Origin: an uncultured Candidatus Entotheonella sp.
GTDB taxonomy: Bacteria; Tectomicrobia; Entotheonellia; Entotheonellales; Entotheonellaceae
DNA length: 64,000 bases
Direction of reading: 5' to 3'
NCBI GenBank assembly: GCA_951828535.1
Contig: OX639990.1
Span: 3,534,001-3,598,000, forward strand
The notes below the pieces were generated by a model. The model saw only the letters and a list, made by a program, of their open reading frames with translations, was not told the DNA's origin and ran no database searches. Position numbers and translations under genes: made by a program. The first letter of the stretch is position 1; every line of letters starts with the position of its first letter. Positions 49,625-59,909 of the stretch are shown piece after piece.

Positions 49625-51115
49625 TCACGACCTCTCTTCCGAAAGCATCTCGGCAAACAGAGCCGCTGTCCATTCAGAGGCGTCGAGGTGCCGCTGCAAC
49701 AGGTCGCTCACGGATCCGCCCAGGGCGCCGAACCAGAAGTGGCGCAGCCAAGCGCCGCTGTCGGGGTTGCGGAACCAATCGGCGGCGAATTGCTGATGCA
49801 GCGTCTCCATGAGAACGCAGGCCAGGCTCTGGCTCCACAGGGCAGCGATCGATTCGTAGTGCCAATCGACATCGAGCAGATAGTATTCCGGCGCGTAATC
49901 GACGCAGCAGGCTTCCATCATCAAATCGCGGTAGGTGTCGGCGGCGCCGGCCAAGGAATCGGCGGTATACAGGTGGCGGGTGAACAGGAAACGGCCCAAT
50001 TGCCGGCGCAGGCGGTACAGGCGGTCGAGTCGGCGCCACAGGCGGTAATTTTCGTCAACGTGCACGGACAGGTAGTGCCGCAGCCAGTCAGGGTGGGCAA
50101 CCAATTCGGCCAGCAGACAGGCGCTGCTGTCGGCGATGGCCGGGTCGGCGAGGAGACGGTGGACCAGCGGCAGGTCCGGGTCGGTGTGGGCCCACAACAA
50201 CGCGCGGCCCAAGGCGCCGGCCCACAGTTCAGCGCCCTTGAGGCCGCTGATGGGCGGGTAAGCGAGGAAGACCTCGTCGGGAACGCGGAGCGCGAGGGCT
50301 TCCGGCGGGCCGAAGTGGCTGGGGCGTTCGCGCCAGGTCAGGCGGCCATCGGCGGTCGGGTCGAGGCCCAGGTGCCGGCAGCAGGCCTGCATGGCGGGCA
50401 CCAGCGCGCCTGGCTGGTAATACTGCTGGTATTCGGCGAAGGTGAACATGGCCAGAACGTCGTGTCGGCGCAACTGGTTGAGCGGCAGGTGCAGGCGCTG
50501 CTTGACTGCCCAGGCCAGCAGATCGGCGTACACCTCGCGGGTTTCATCCAGGACCTCAATTGCCGCATCCTGCTGCGCGACGGCGTCAATATCCGCGATG
50601 CGGCGCCACAGGTCGTCCGGGGAATCAAAGTCGAGGTCGGCGGCCACCCGCCGGTGCGTTTCGAAGCATGCCTCAAAGGGTTCATTAACGGTGCCAAGCT
50701 GCGCCACGACGGCCGATTCGATGGCCGCCCGCTGGTCGCGCCGGCGTTCGGCGGCCATGTGGGCAAAGGCGTGGCGCAGCGGGATGGCTTCCTCATCAAC
50801 GTAACAGGTGGCGCCTTGCAGCCGGGACTGAGCGGCGTGCCAAGCCGGCCGCAGCCTCTGTTGCACGTGCATACCGAGTCCCCAGGCGTTGAGGCGCCGC
50901 ATGGCGGGCCGCTGCGCCGCCGGGGCATTGGCGCCGAGGTTGGCAAAAGCCTGGAGGGCGGAGATCGTGCAGGCGGATTCCGTCTGCGCCATCGCCTCGG
51001 CCAGTCTGCCATCCCGCGTCTCACCGGGCGGGGTGTCGAGGTGGGCCAAGGCGACGGTGCGGTGGTAAGTCTTGCAAGCGTCGAGGAGTTGGTCCGGGCT
51101 GTCGGTGAAGGCCAT
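49625..51115 (-). CDS. M3-like metallopeptidase homologue without zinc motif (496 aa)
   Basis: Helical protein whose C-terminal half matches M3-peptidase relatives: the stretch LWAHTDPDLPLVHRLLADPA (about 307-326) then LLAELVAHPDWLRHYL corresponds to the segment after HEAGH in those enzymes (AHTxPDLPxxYRxLGDNxVTEG). Where HExxH should be, residues about 299-306 read AGALGRAL, and the later catalytic Glu region is ADSSA. Zinc binding is therefore lost. It is probably a structural or regulatory pseudopeptidase. It lies next to a MoaD-like gene on the same strand. Confidence 0.6.
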   Translation of the reverse strand: MAFTDSPDQLLDACKTYHRTVALAHLDTPPGETRDGRLAEAMAQTESACTISALQAFANLGANAPAAQRPAMRRLNAWGLGMHVQQRLRPAWHAAQSRLQGATCYVDEEAIPLRHAFAHMAAERRRDQRAAIESAVVAQLGTVNEPFEACFETHRRVAADLDFDSPDDLWRRIADIDAVAQQDAAIEVLDETREVYADLLAWAVKQRLHLPLNQLRRHDVLAMFTFAEYQQYYQPGALVPAMQACCRHLGLDPTADGRLTWRERPSHFGPPEALALRVPDEVFLAYPPISGLKGAELWAGALGRALLWAHTDPDLPLVHRLLADPAIADSSACLLAELVAHPDWLRHYLSVHVDENYRLWRRLDRLYRLRRQLGRFLFTRHLYTADSLAGAADTYRDLMMEACCVDYAPEYYLLDVDWHYESIAALWSQSLACVLMETLHQQFAADWFRNPDSGAWLRHFWFGALGGSVSDLLQRHLDASEWTAALFAEMLSEERS

Positions 51116-51136
51116 AGGCGGTTTGCGGCCCCCGTC

Positions 51137-51418
51137 TTACCGGCGGCCGCCGGCGATCGCGGGGATGATGGCTAGCTCATCGCCGTCTTGCACAGCCGTT
51201 TTCTCGCCGTCCATGAAACGAATGTCCTCGTCGTTCAGATAGAGGTTGATGAATTTGCGGATGGCGCCGCTATCGTCGCACAGGCGCTCGCGAATGCCGG
51301 GAAACCGCGTGTCAAGCTCGCCTACCACGCCATCAATGGTGGTGCCGCCGACTTCAACCGCGCTCTGATTCTGCGTGAACTTCTGCAATGGGGTGGGGAT
51401 GCGTACGACAACAGACAT
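51137..51418 (-). CDS. MoaD/ThiS-family sulfur carrier-like protein (93 aa)
   Basis: Ubiquitin-like beta-grasp: MSVVVRIPTPLQKFTQNQSA, INLYLNDEDIRFMDG and DGDELAIIPAIAGGRR. The terminal Gly-Gly of active carriers is followed here by Arg-Arg, so it would need trimming or is inactive as a thiocarboxylate donor. Adenylating partners (MoeB/ThiF) are not nearby. It ends 21 bases before the M3-like gene and is probably cotranscribed with it. Confidence 0.85.
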   Translation of the reverse strand: MSVVVRIPTPLQKFTQNQSAVEVGGTTIDGVVGELDTRFPGIRERLCDDSGAIRKFINLYLNDEDIRFMDGEKTAVQDGDELAIIPAIAGGRR

Positions 51419-51534
51419 ATCGACTCCTTCCTGAACACGATTGGCACGCCGTGCACTTCCGGCAAGCCACGAAACGTGCGCGTTTGACCGATGGCCTTGA
51501 GTCTGTATCGACCGGGACGGTCAGCGGCACGGAC

Positions 51535-53469
51535 TTAGAAAACATATTGTGAGTTAACCACCAAGTCGCCGTCGCGCAGCAATTGCTGATACTGCGCGGC
51601 GAGGGACTCCTGAAACGCCTGGACCAGTTGGTTTTGCTTCTGAGCAAGCAGTTGCTGGCGGTAGTCCTGCAGGTCTGCCTTGAAGGTGCTCATATTGGCA
51701 TCGCGGTACTCGATGACCTGAACCACGTAGGTGCGGTCGCCCTCGCCGACCGCCTCGCCTTCGTTGGGTTGCAGCTGAAACGCCGCGCGGCGGAATTCGC
51801 TCACGTTGCCGAGGGCGGGAATCGGCTCGTTGCGCCTGAACCAGCCGGTCTCGGTCACTTGTAACTCCAGGGCACCAGCCAACTCCGCCAGCGATGCGCC
51901 GTCGCGCAATTTCGTTACCCATTCGGCACCCGTTTCCGAAGCTAGGTCGGCACCCTTGCTGTCGCGCGCGTCCCGGGTGACGCGCTCCAAGACGTCCTCC
52001 AGCGGCGGCACCTTGTCCAGCTGGGTCTCGGCGACCTGGAAGATATAATGGTTGCCGTTCGCGCCGACCACCGCATCGACGGCCTGCCCGCGCAATGTGA
52101 AGGCCCGGCCGATGAGCTGCGGCGCCCCGGCCAGTTCCTCAATGAACCCGGCGGCTTCCAAGAAGGGCGTGGTCTCCACTTCCAGGCCGTGCTGGTCCGC
52201 CAATTCCGCGAACCGCTCCGGCGCCTCATCCATCGCGACCACGAGATCGTCCACGAAGACCAAGGCGGCTTCGCGGGCCTTCTCGTCCTGGAGGGCGTCG
52301 ATCACTTCCTGTCGCGCCTCCCCGAGTGGCTTGATGCCGGCTTCCATCCGCTCCTCGACCCGCAGGATGTGGAACCCTAACGCGGTGCGCACCAAGTCGC
52401 TGAGTTCTCCCACGGGCAGCGAAAAAGCGGCCTCTTCAAACGGTGGCATCATCTGGCCGCGCGGGAAGAAGCCGAGATCACCGCCCGCCTCGGCGGTGCC
52501 ATCATCTTCGGAGTGTTCGGCCGCCGCGGCCGCGAAGTCGGCGCCGCCGCGCAGATCGTCGAGCACGCTCTGAGCGAGACTGCGCGCCCGTTCCTCCCGC
52601 TCCGCAGAGGCGCTCTCGGGCAGTCTGAACAGAATGTGCCGGACGCGCGCCTCCCCGCGTTGGACAAAGGCTTCCGGCTGGCTGTCGTAATACGCCTGGA
52701 GCTCATCCTCGGAGAATTCTCTCGTCACCCGAAAGGGCTCCGGGGTCACGGTGAGGTAGCGAATCTGGCGCCGCTCCGGCTCGCGGTAGGATTCCCTGCG
52801 GGTTTCGTAATGCGTCTTCACCTCATCATCACTGACGGTGGCTTGGGCCTCGAACAGGCTCGGGACGAGGGTGACGTAGCGCACGTTCACCTGCTGATGC
52901 TCGTGGCGGTACGTCTGTTCGGCCTCAGCGTCGGTGATTTGGGCACCCTGTTGCACCAGGGCGAAGACCTTGGACTGCATCAGGCTGCGGCGCTGTTCAT
53001 CCTCGAATTGTTGCATGGATACGGGGGGTACCACGCTCGCCAGGGCGGCGCGGTAGCGGTCGGAATCGAATTGCCCCGGTGGGTTCTGAAAACCGGGCTG
53101 GCGGGCGATGTGGGCATAGAGCTCGGCGTCGGTGACCCCCAGGCGGTTTTCTTCCGCTATGCGCAGGAGCAAGGCGCGGCTGACGATTTGCTCGAGGGCC
53201 ATCTGGCGGAAGTTGAAGTGCTCGCGCAGGTCCATGTCGGGCTGGTTGCCGAAAACCTGCCGGTATTGTCGATACAGGGCGTTCTGGGTGCGCTGGAATT
53301 CAGCTGCCTCGATCCCCTGGCCCCACAGCGTGGCCACTTCCGTGCGCGCCGGGCCGGAACTGGACTGCACGCCCCAGGAATAGAATATTGTTACTACAAA
53401 GGCAAGGACGACAGCCCACAGCACGCCCTTGATCATCCATGCCGAGGACTCGCGCATCTGTTTTAACAT
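51535..53469 (-). CDS. ppiD: Periplasmic PPIase chaperone PpiD-like (644 aa)
   Basis: One N-terminal membrane helix (about 13-31: [19 protein letters not shown]) anchors a SurA-N-like domain (to about 170). The parvulin domain spans about 270-365 ([33 protein letters not shown]). The C-terminal region is a second parvulin-like/helical part. PpiD assists folding of exported proteins at the Sec translocon. Start ATG 53469 ([16 protein letters not shown]). Confidence 0.9.
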   Translation of the reverse strand: MLKQMRESSAWMIKGVLWAVVLAFVVTIFYSWGVQSSSGPARTEVATLWGQGIEAAEFQRTQNALYRQYRQVFGNQPDMDLREHFNFRQMALEQIVSRALLLRIAEENRLGVTDAELYAHIARQPGFQNPPGQFDSDRYRAALASVVPPVSMQQFEDEQRRSLMQSKVFALVQQGAQITDAEAEQTYRHEHQQVNVRYVTLVPSLFEAQATVSDDEVKTHYETRRESYREPERRQIRYLTVTPEPFRVTREFSEDELQAYYDSQPEAFVQRGEARVRHILFRLPESASAEREERARSLAQSVLDDLRGGADFAAAAAEHSEDDGTAEAGGDLGFFPRGQMMPPFEEAAFSLPVGELSDLVRTALGFHILRVEERMEAGIKPLGEARQEVIDALQDEKAREAALVFVDDLVVAMDEAPERFAELADQHGLEVETTPFLEAAGFIEELAGAPQLIGRAFTLRGQAVDAVVGANGNHYIFQVAETQLDKVPPLEDVLERVTRDARDSKGADLASETGAEWVTKLRDGASLAELAGALELQVTETGWFRRNEPIPALGNVSEFRRAAFQLQPNEGEAVGEGDRTYVVQVIEYRDANMSTFKADLQDYRQQLLAQKQNQLVQAFQESLAAQYQQLLRDGDLVVNSQYVF

Positions 53470-53519
53470 CAGAATCCCCCTGAATACCGGCCAAGCATCG
53501 CGGCCCTGGAATGAAGCCG

Positions 53520-53548
53520 TTGTTGCCGATTCCGTTTCTCGTTATAGT
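53520..53548 (+). promoter_or_regulatory. Possible sigma-70 promoter of dprA
   Basis: TTGTTG (53520-53525), a 17-base spacer and TATAGT (53543-53548), about 90 bases before the dprA ATG. The ppiD and dprA genes diverge from this gap. Confidence 0.45.
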
Positions 53549-53636
53549 GAAACACCCTGGGCAGGGTTTCCGCAAAGCAGTTTGGGCGCGGAAGTCGTGA
53601 CTATAACGTAAACCCCAGCGGGTTGTAAACGCCGCG

Positions 53637-54761
53637 ATGACTTCCACGATTTCCTCCAATGCCGCATCCTGGTTAGCCCTTAACATGGTATGCGACAACT
53701 GGCCCGCCGTGCGCGGGCACATCGCCCGGCATACAGCGACGCCGGACGACCTGTCGCGATTGCAGCGTCACGGCGTGCCGCAATTGGAGCGGGTCGTTCC
53801 CGGCCTCCGCGACAAACTGGCGGCGGTGCGGCAAGGCGCGGCCTTCGCGCAGGAATGCGAACGCCTGGAGGCCAACTGGGCGCAGCTCGTCACCTTTGTC
53901 GACGCGGCGTACCCCGACCTGTTGCGCTGGCTGCCGGACCCGCCGCCGGTGCTGTACGTGCGCGGCGAGTTGCTGCCCGAGGACCAACTGGCCATGGCGG
54001 TGGTCGGGTCGCGCCGGCCGAGCCACTACGGCCAGTTGATGGCCAAGCGTTTCGGCACCGAACTGGCGGAGCATGGTTTCACGGTTGTCAGCGGTCTGGC
54101 GCGTGGGATTGATAGCCTGGCGCATCAAGGCGCGCTGCAGGCCGGCGGCAGGACCATTGCGGTGCTCGGCTGCGGCGTCAATCGCATCTACCCCGCCGAG
54201 CACCGCCGTTTGTATGACGCCATTCGTGACCAGGGCGCCGTGGTGTCGGAGTTTGCCTTCGACACCAAGCCCGACCGCTGGAATTTTCCGCGCCGCAACC
54301 GCATCATCAGCGGCCTGTCCTTGGGTGTGCTGGTGGTAGAAGCCTCTGACCGTAGCGGCTCGCTGCACACCGCGCACCATGCCGTCGAGCAGGGCCGCGA
54401 GGTGTTCGCGGTGCCGGGCCGCATCGATGTCGAGAGCAGCCGCGGCACACACCGCTTGATCCAAGGAGGTGCCAAGTTGATAACTGGTGTCGGCGACATT
54501 CTGGACGAGTTGCCCGATGCGGTGCGCACCGCGGCTTTGCAGCAGCACGCCGCCGCGCAGGCGCTCGTCGAGGAGGCGCCGGCCGATCTGTCGCTGCAGG
54601 AATCGCAGATTCTGGCGCTGCTCGGCGGCGAGGAGAGCCACATCGAAACGGTGATTCACGCCAGCCAATTGCCAGCCCACGTTGTCGCCAGTATATTAGC
54701 TACCCTTGAGTTGCGAGGCATGGTGCGGCAGTTCCCAGGCAAATTTTTCGCACGAAGTTGA
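53637..54761 (+). CDS. dprA: DNA-processing protein DprA (374 aa)
   Basis: Rossmann-like DprA core: VVGSRRPSHYG, VVSGLARGIDSLAHQGAL, GCGVNRIYPAEH, NFPRRNRIISGLS and VFAVPGRID. A C-terminal winged-helix part follows (ALLGGEESHIETVI). DprA loads RecA on incoming single-stranded DNA. First gene of the dprA-topA-trmFO-xerC-hslVU run. Confidence 0.95.
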   Translation: MTSTISSNAASWLALNMVCDNWPAVRGHIARHTATPDDLSRLQRHGVPQLERVVPGLRDKLAAVRQGAAFAQECERLEANWAQLVTFVDAAYPDLLRWLPDPPPVLYVRGELLPEDQLAMAVVGSRRPSHYGQLMAKRFGTELAEHGFTVVSGLARGIDSLAHQGALQAGGRTIAVLGCGVNRIYPAEHRRLYDAIRDQGAVVSEFAFDTKPDRWNFPRRNRIISGLSLGVLVVEASDRSGSLHTAHHAVEQGREVFAVPGRIDVESSRGTHRLIQGGAKLITGVGDILDELPDAVRTAALQQHAAAQALVEEAPADLSLQESQILALLGGEESHIETVIHASQLPAHVVASILATLELRGMVRQFPGKFFARS

Positions 54762-54808
54762 TCTCGACACTTCGGATGACCCCCGGCACGTGGGAGTGAT
54801 GACGGATC

Positions 54809-57106
54809 ATGGCAAAATCTCTGATTATTGTTGAATCCCCGGCGAAAGCGCGGACGATCAAAAAATATCTGGGTCCAGACTACACGGTGAAGGCCTCGGT
54901 GGGGCACGTGAAGGACCTTCCCAAGCGGCGTCTGGGCATCGACACGGCGCACGATTTCACACCGGAGTACGTCACCATCCAGGGCAAGAAAAAGGTGCTG
55001 CAGGAACTGCGCTCGGAGGCCAAAAAAGCGGCGCAGGTGTTCCTGGCGCCAGACCCGGACCGCGAGGGCGAGGCGATTGCCTGGCACATTGCCGGCGAAC
55101 TGAATCAGACGCCCCCGGATCAGGTGTACCGTGTGCTGTTGAACGAGATCACCCGCAAGGGCGTGTCCGAGGCGTTGCAAAATCCCGGACGCATTGACGA
55201 ACACAAGGTGTCGGCGCAGCAGGCGCGCCGTCTGCTCGACCGGCTGGTCGGCTACAAAATCAGCCCGTTGCTGTGGCAGAACGTTCAAGGGGGTTTGAGC
55301 GCCGGGCGGGTGCAGTCGGTGGCGCTGCGCATCATCTGCGACCGTGAACAGGCCATTAAGGCGTTCGTGCCGCGCGAGTATTGGAGCATCAACGCCACGA
55401 TGGCGGCGGACCCGGAGAAGCCATTCAAGGCATACCTGCACGCCATTGAGGGCAAGAAGGCGAAAATCGCCACCGGGGATGAGGCCGAACGCATCGTGGC
55501 TGACTTGCGCGGCGCGAAATACGTAGTCACCCGGGTCCGCAAAACGGCCAGGCAGCGCCAACCCGCCCCGCCCTTTACCACCAGCACCCTGCAACAGGAG
55601 GCGGTGCGCAAGCTGCGGTTCACCGCCCAGCGCGCCATGCGGGTGGCGCAGCGGCTATACGAGGGGTTGCCCATCGGCGACGCCGGCGAGACCGGCCTGA
55701 TCACCTACATGCGGACCGATTCGACACGATTGGCCGATGACGCCGTGCAGGAAACGCAAGCCTACATCGCCGAGCATTACGGCAAGGATTACGTAGCGGC
55801 GAAGCCCCGCAAACACCGCCAGCAAAGGGGGGCGCAGGAGGCGCACGAGGCCATCCGGCCCACGTCGGTGCTGCGCTCGCCGGACAGCCTCAAGCCGCAC
55901 CTATCCCCCGAGCAGTTTGCTCTCTATAGGCTGATCTGGAACCGACTGGTGGCCAGCCAGATGAGCGCGGCGGTCATCGACCAGACGCGGGTTGACGTAG
56001 AAGCGGCGCCGTATGCGTTTCGCGCCACTGGCGCGGTGATGCGCTTCGCGGGCTTTACGGTGGTGTACGAGGAATCGCAGCCCGATAACCCCGCCAATGA
56101 GGACGACGGCCAAAACCCGACGCTGCCGCCGCTGCAGGAGGGTCAACAGGTGGAAGTCCGCGAGCTGGTGCCCAATCAGCATTTTACGCAGCCGCCGCCG
56201 CGTTATACCGAGGCTTCTCTGGTCAGCGAGCTGGAAAAACTCGGCATCGGACGGCCCAGCACCTACGCCTCCATCCTCAGCACGCTGCGAGACCGACAGT
56301 ACGTAGAGGACCAGGAGCGCAAGCTCCTGCCCACCGAACTCGGCATCACCATCACCGGTCTATTGGTCGAAAATTTCCCCGATCTGTTGAACGTGCAGTT
56401 CACCGCTCAGTTGGAGGACAAGCTCGATCAGATCGAGGCGGGTCGACACGACTGGGTGGACACCTTGCACGACTTCTACGAATCCTTCGAGGTGGATTTG
56501 CAGCGCGCCACGCAGAAAATGCGCGGCATCAAGAAGGAAGTCGAAGAGACCGACGAAGTGTGCGACAAATGCGGCAGCAGCATGGTGATTCGCTGGGGAC
56601 GGTTCGGACGTTTCATGGCCTGCTCGGCCTATCCGAAGTGCAAAAACACCGCCGAACTGCCGTCGTCCACAAATGGCGCCGAACAGACCACCCAGCAGCC
56701 GCAAACCGAAACGCTCTGCGACAAATGTGGCAAACCGATGGCCGTGCGGCGCGGGCGGTTCGGGGAGTTTCTGGCTTGCACCGGTTATCCCGAATGCAAG
56801 ACGACGCGCCCGCTCGCCGGGGTGGTCATGGATTGTCCCGAGGACGGCTGCGGTGGTGTCATCGTGCAGCGGCGCTCGCGGCGCGGGCGCATTTTCTACG
56901 GTTGTAACAATTATCCGACATGTACGTTCACCACCTGGCAGCGTCCGGTGCCGCAGTCGTGTGCGCAGTGTGCTGCACCGTATCTCCTCGAAAAACGCAC
57001 CAAGAAGGCGGTCACCCTGCGCTGCTCCAAGTGCGGTACCGAAACGGCGGCCGAAGAGATTACGGCGTCTCAAGACGCGGCGGAACCGCAAGCAGTTTCG
57101 CCATGA
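54809..57106 (+). CDS. topA: DNA topoisomerase I (765 aa)
   Basis: TOPRIM domain (SLIIVESPAKARTIKKYLG, then LAPDPDREGEAIAWH), catalytic Tyr300 in LITYMRTDST, and four C-terminal Cys4 zinc ribbons (CDKCGSSMV, CDKCGKPMAVRRGRFGEF, a CPEDGCGG one and a last CAQC...CSKC). It relaxes negative supercoils. The stop overlaps the trmFO ATG (ATGA). Confidence 0.96.
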   Translation: MAKSLIIVESPAKARTIKKYLGPDYTVKASVGHVKDLPKRRLGIDTAHDFTPEYVTIQGKKKVLQELRSEAKKAAQVFLAPDPDREGEAIAWHIAGELNQTPPDQVYRVLLNEITRKGVSEALQNPGRIDEHKVSAQQARRLLDRLVGYKISPLLWQNVQGGLSAGRVQSVALRIICDREQAIKAFVPREYWSINATMAADPEKPFKAYLHAIEGKKAKIATGDEAERIVADLRGAKYVVTRVRKTARQRQPAPPFTTSTLQQEAVRKLRFTAQRAMRVAQRLYEGLPIGDAGETGLITYMRTDSTRLADDAVQETQAYIAEHYGKDYVAAKPRKHRQQRGAQEAHEAIRPTSVLRSPDSLKPHLSPEQFALYRLIWNRLVASQMSAAVIDQTRVDVEAAPYAFRATGAVMRFAGFTVVYEESQPDNPANEDDGQNPTLPPLQEGQQVEVRELVPNQHFTQPPPRYTEASLVSELEKLGIGRPSTYASILSTLRDRQYVEDQERKLLPTELGITITGLLVENFPDLLNVQFTAQLEDKLDQIEAGRHDWVDTLHDFYESFEVDLQRATQKMRGIKKEVEETDEVCDKCGSSMVIRWGRFGRFMACSAYPKCKNTAELPSSTNGAEQTTQQPQTETLCDKCGKPMAVRRGRFGEFLACTGYPECKTTRPLAGVVMDCPEDGCGGVIVQRRSRRGRIFYGCNNYPTCTFTTWQRPVPQSCAQCAAPYLLEKRTKKAVTLRCSKCGTETAAEEITASQDAAEPQAVSP

Positions 57107-58416
57107 ACAATCACCCCATCACGGTGATTGGCGGCGGTCTGGCGGGCACCGAGGCGGCTTTCCAGATCGCCAGCCGCGGGGTGTCGGTCCGGCTTTACGA
57201 AATGCGTCCCCAAACGCCCACCCGCGTGCACCACTCCGATTTCCTCGGCGAGTTGGTGTGCAGTAATTCCCTGAAAGCGGATACTCTGTCGTCGGCGCAC
57301 GGCTTGCTGAAAGCCGAAATGCGGCACCTCAACTCGCTGGTGCTGCGCGCCGCCGATGCCTGTCGCGTGCCGGCGGGGTCGGCGCTGGCGGTCGACCGGG
57401 AACAGTTTGCGCGCTATCTCACTGACGCTGTTTGCCGCCATCCTGGCATCACGTTAATTCGGGAAGAGGTGACGGAACTCCCGTCGGACGGTTTTGTCAT
57501 TGTCGCCAGCGGTCCTCTGACCTCGGAGGCGCTGACCGCCGACATCCAGCGTCATGTGGGGGCTGAGCAGCTGTATTTTTACGACGCCTTGTCGCCCATC
57601 GTGGCTGCCGATTCGATCGATTACACCAAGACTTTCTTCGCCTCGCGCTACGACCGCGGTGACGGCAAGGATTACCTCAATTGCGCCTTGGACCGCGACC
57701 TGTACGAGCAGCTATGCGACGCCTTGTGCAATGCCGAGTGCGTGGCGCTGCACGCGGTGGAGCGGGAGTTGTTTTTCGAGGGTTGCCTGCCGGTCGAGGA
57801 AATGGCGCGCCGCGGTCCGCAGACCCTGGCTTTCGGGCCGCTCAAACCGGTGGGCCTGACGCCGCCGGATCAACCGCGGCCGCACGCCGTGGTGCAACTT
57901 CGCCTTGAGGATCGTCTGCGCAGCGCCTACAACATGGTGGGCTTTCAGACGCGTCTGAAATACGGCGAGCAACGCCGTATTTTGCGCATGATTCCCGGCC
58001 TGGAGCAGGCGGTGTTTCTGCGCCTGGGCTCGGTGCACCGAAATACCTTCCTGAACGCGCCGCGCCTGCTGCTGCCGACACTGCAAACAAAGCGCGACCC
58101 GAACCTGCTGTTTGCTGGGCAAATAACTGGGGTGGAAGGGTACGTGGAATCGGCCGCGACCGGCCTGCTGGCCGGGATCAACGCGGTCGCCCTGTCCCAT
58201 GGCGCCGCGCCGGTGGTGCCGCCGGCGACCTCGGCGCATGGGGCCTTGGTGCATTACATCTCCGGGGCGTGCCCCGACACTTTTCAGCCGATGAACATCA
58301 ACTTCGGGCTGTTGCCCGCTTTGCCAACGCCGGTGAGCCGCAAGCGGCTGCGGCGCGAGGCCATGATCGACCGCGCCTTGACGGATTTGCGGACTTGGCA
58401 GCAGAAGGTGGCATAA
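57103..58416 (+). CDS. trmFO: Folate/FAD-dependent tRNA m5U54 methyltransferase TrmFO (437 aa)
   Basis: FAD site VIGGGLAGTEAAFQ, GELVCSNSLKAD, YLNCALDRDLY (catalytic-type Cys), FEGCLPVEEM and FAGQITGVEGYVES are TrmFO hallmarks. It uses methylene-tetrahydrofolate to make ribothymidine at U54 of tRNA. ATG 57103 overlaps the topA stop by 4 bases, and the xerC start follows 4 bases after its stop. Confidence 0.95.
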   Translation: MNNHPITVIGGGLAGTEAAFQIASRGVSVRLYEMRPQTPTRVHHSDFLGELVCSNSLKADTLSSAHGLLKAEMRHLNSLVLRAADACRVPAGSALAVDREQFARYLTDAVCRHPGITLIREEVTELPSDGFVIVASGPLTSEALTADIQRHVGAEQLYFYDALSPIVAADSIDYTKTFFASRYDRGDGKDYLNCALDRDLYEQLCDALCNAECVALHAVERELFFEGCLPVEEMARRGPQTLAFGPLKPVGLTPPDQPRPHAVVQLRLEDRLRSAYNMVGFQTRLKYGEQRRILRMIPGLEQAVFLRLGSVHRNTFLNAPRLLLPTLQTKRDPNLLFAGQITGVEGYVESAATGLLAGINAVALSHGAAPVVPPATSAHGALVHYISGACPDTFQPMNINFGLLPALPTPVSRKRLRREAMIDRALTDLRTWQQKVA

Positions 58417-58420
58417 CGCG

Positions 58421-59362
58421 ATGCAGACCTACCTGAACGTTTTTCGAACCCATCTTGAGGACGAGCGGCAAGTGTCGCCCCACACCGTGCGCAACTACCT
58501 GAGCGATCTGCGGCAATTCCTGCAGGTCGTGGCGCAGGCGAGGGGAGAGGAGGCCGCACCGCTCAGTCATCCCGAACAGATCGATGCCGGTATGATCCGT
58601 ACGTATCTCAAGGTCCTGTATCAGCGGGGCGCCGAGGCAAGGACGTTGGGGCGCAAGCTGGCGAGCTTGCGCAGTTTTCTACAATTGATGGAGCGCCGCG
58701 GGCACGTCGACAGCAACGCCGCCCGCGCTGTTCGCATACCCAAGGCGCCACGCCCGCTGCCCAACACGCTGCCGATTGATCACGTGTTCGCGCTGCTCGA
58801 CACGCCGCAGGAGCCTAAGACCGAAATGGCCGTTCCGTGGATGCGTCAGCGCGATCAGGCCATCCTGGAACTGTTCTACGCCAGCGGTGTTCGCGTCAGC
58901 GAGTTGGCGGCCCTCGACGTGCAGAGCATCGACCTTGGGACGGGCGCTATGCGGGTGCTCGGCAAGGGCAATCGCGAGCGCCAGGTGTTCTTCGGCAAGA
59001 CCGCTGCTCAGGCCCTGCGGGATTACCTCGAAGCGCGGGAGATCGGCGGCATTGGGCAGTCCGAGACAGCGCTTTTTCTCAACCGTCACGGGCACCGGCT
59101 CAGCACGCGCGGGGTGCAGTTGATCATCAAAAAACACTGCCGCCGCACCGGCATCTCTACCCGTACCAGCCCGCACACCTTGCGGCACGCCTTCGCCACG
59201 CACTTGCTGGACAACGGCGCCGATCTGCGCAGCATCCAGGAACTGCTGGGGCACCAGCAGCTTTCCACCACGCAGAAATATACCCACGTGAGCGTCGACC
59301 GCATGCTCGACGTGTACGACCGGGCGCATCCACGTGCGCGGCGGTCGCAGGGGAAGACATGA
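58421..59362 (+). CDS. xerC: Tyrosine recombinase XerC (313 aa)
   Basis: The N-terminal core-binding domain ([20 protein letters not shown]) and the catalytic domain with Arg in [10 protein letters not shown], HxxR in [14 protein letters not shown], His in [11 protein letters not shown] and the nucleophile Tyr in KYTHVS give the complete R-H-R-H-Y set. It resolves chromosome dimers at dif with XerD. In this operon position it is the housekeeping XerC. The stop overlaps hslV (ATGA). Confidence 0.93.
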   Translation: MQTYLNVFRTHLEDERQVSPHTVRNYLSDLRQFLQVVAQARGEEAAPLSHPEQIDAGMIRTYLKVLYQRGAEARTLGRKLASLRSFLQLMERRGHVDSNAARAVRIPKAPRPLPNTLPIDHVFALLDTPQEPKTEMAVPWMRQRDQAILELFYASGVRVSELAALDVQSIDLGTGAMRVLGKGNRERQVFFGKTAAQALRDYLEAREIGGIGQSETALFLNRHGHRLSTRGVQLIIKKHCRRTGISTRTSPHTLRHAFATHLLDNGADLRSIQELLGHQQLSTTQKYTHVSVDRMLDVYDRAHPRARRSQGKT

Positions 59363-59886
59363 TTCGCAGCACGACCGTCTTATGTGTGCGTCACAACGGT
59401 CAGGTGGCGATGGCGGGCGACGGCCAGGTGAGTTTCAACACCACCGTCATGAAGCACCAAGCTCGCAAGATCCGCAAGGTGCATCATGATCAGGTGCTGA
59501 CCGGTTTCGCCGGCGCCGCCGCCGATGCCTTCACGCTGGTTGACCGTTTCGAGACCAAGCTGGAGGAGTATCAGGGCAGTCTGATCCGCGCGGCTGTGGA
59601 GCTGGCCAAGGATTGGCGGGCAGACCGTGTGCTGCGACGCCTGGAGGCGATGCTGGCCGTGGCGGACCGGGAGACCTCGTTGATTCTCTCAGGTACAGGC
59701 GATATTATTGAGCCCGACGATGGCATTATTGGTATTGGTTCCGGTGGTTCGTACGCCTTGGCCGCCGCTCGCGCTTTGCAGCAGCATACGCAACTCAGCG
59801 CCTGTGAGATTGCCGAAACGGCCATGCGTATCGCCGCTGATATCTGCATCTATACGAATGACCACCTCAGCGTCGAAGAGCTTTAA
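59359..59886 (+). CDS. hslV: HslV protease subunit (175 aa)
   Basis: Begins [20 protein letters not shown]; the mature enzyme should expose the catalytic Thr of the STTVL region after propeptide removal. [33 protein letters not shown] and [16 protein letters not shown] are HslV marks. It forms a proteasome-like 12-mer with HslU. The family length of about 175 aa is normal. Confidence 0.95.
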   Translation: MIRSTTVLCVRHNGQVAMAGDGQVSFNTTVMKHQARKIRKVHHDQVLTGFAGAAADAFTLVDRFETKLEEYQGSLIRAAVELAKDWRADRVLRRLEAMLAVADRETSLILSGTGDIIEPDDGIIGIGSGGSYALAAARALQQHTQLSACEIAETAMRIAADICIYTNDHLSVEEL

Positions 59887-59909
59887 CCCTCCCCTCAGCA
59901 GGTTGCCGT

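Noticed and set aside
49520-51175. 551-codon plus-strand frame
   Set aside because: Antisense of the M3-like gene; the minus-strand frame shows family similarity and tight linkage to the MoaD-like gene.
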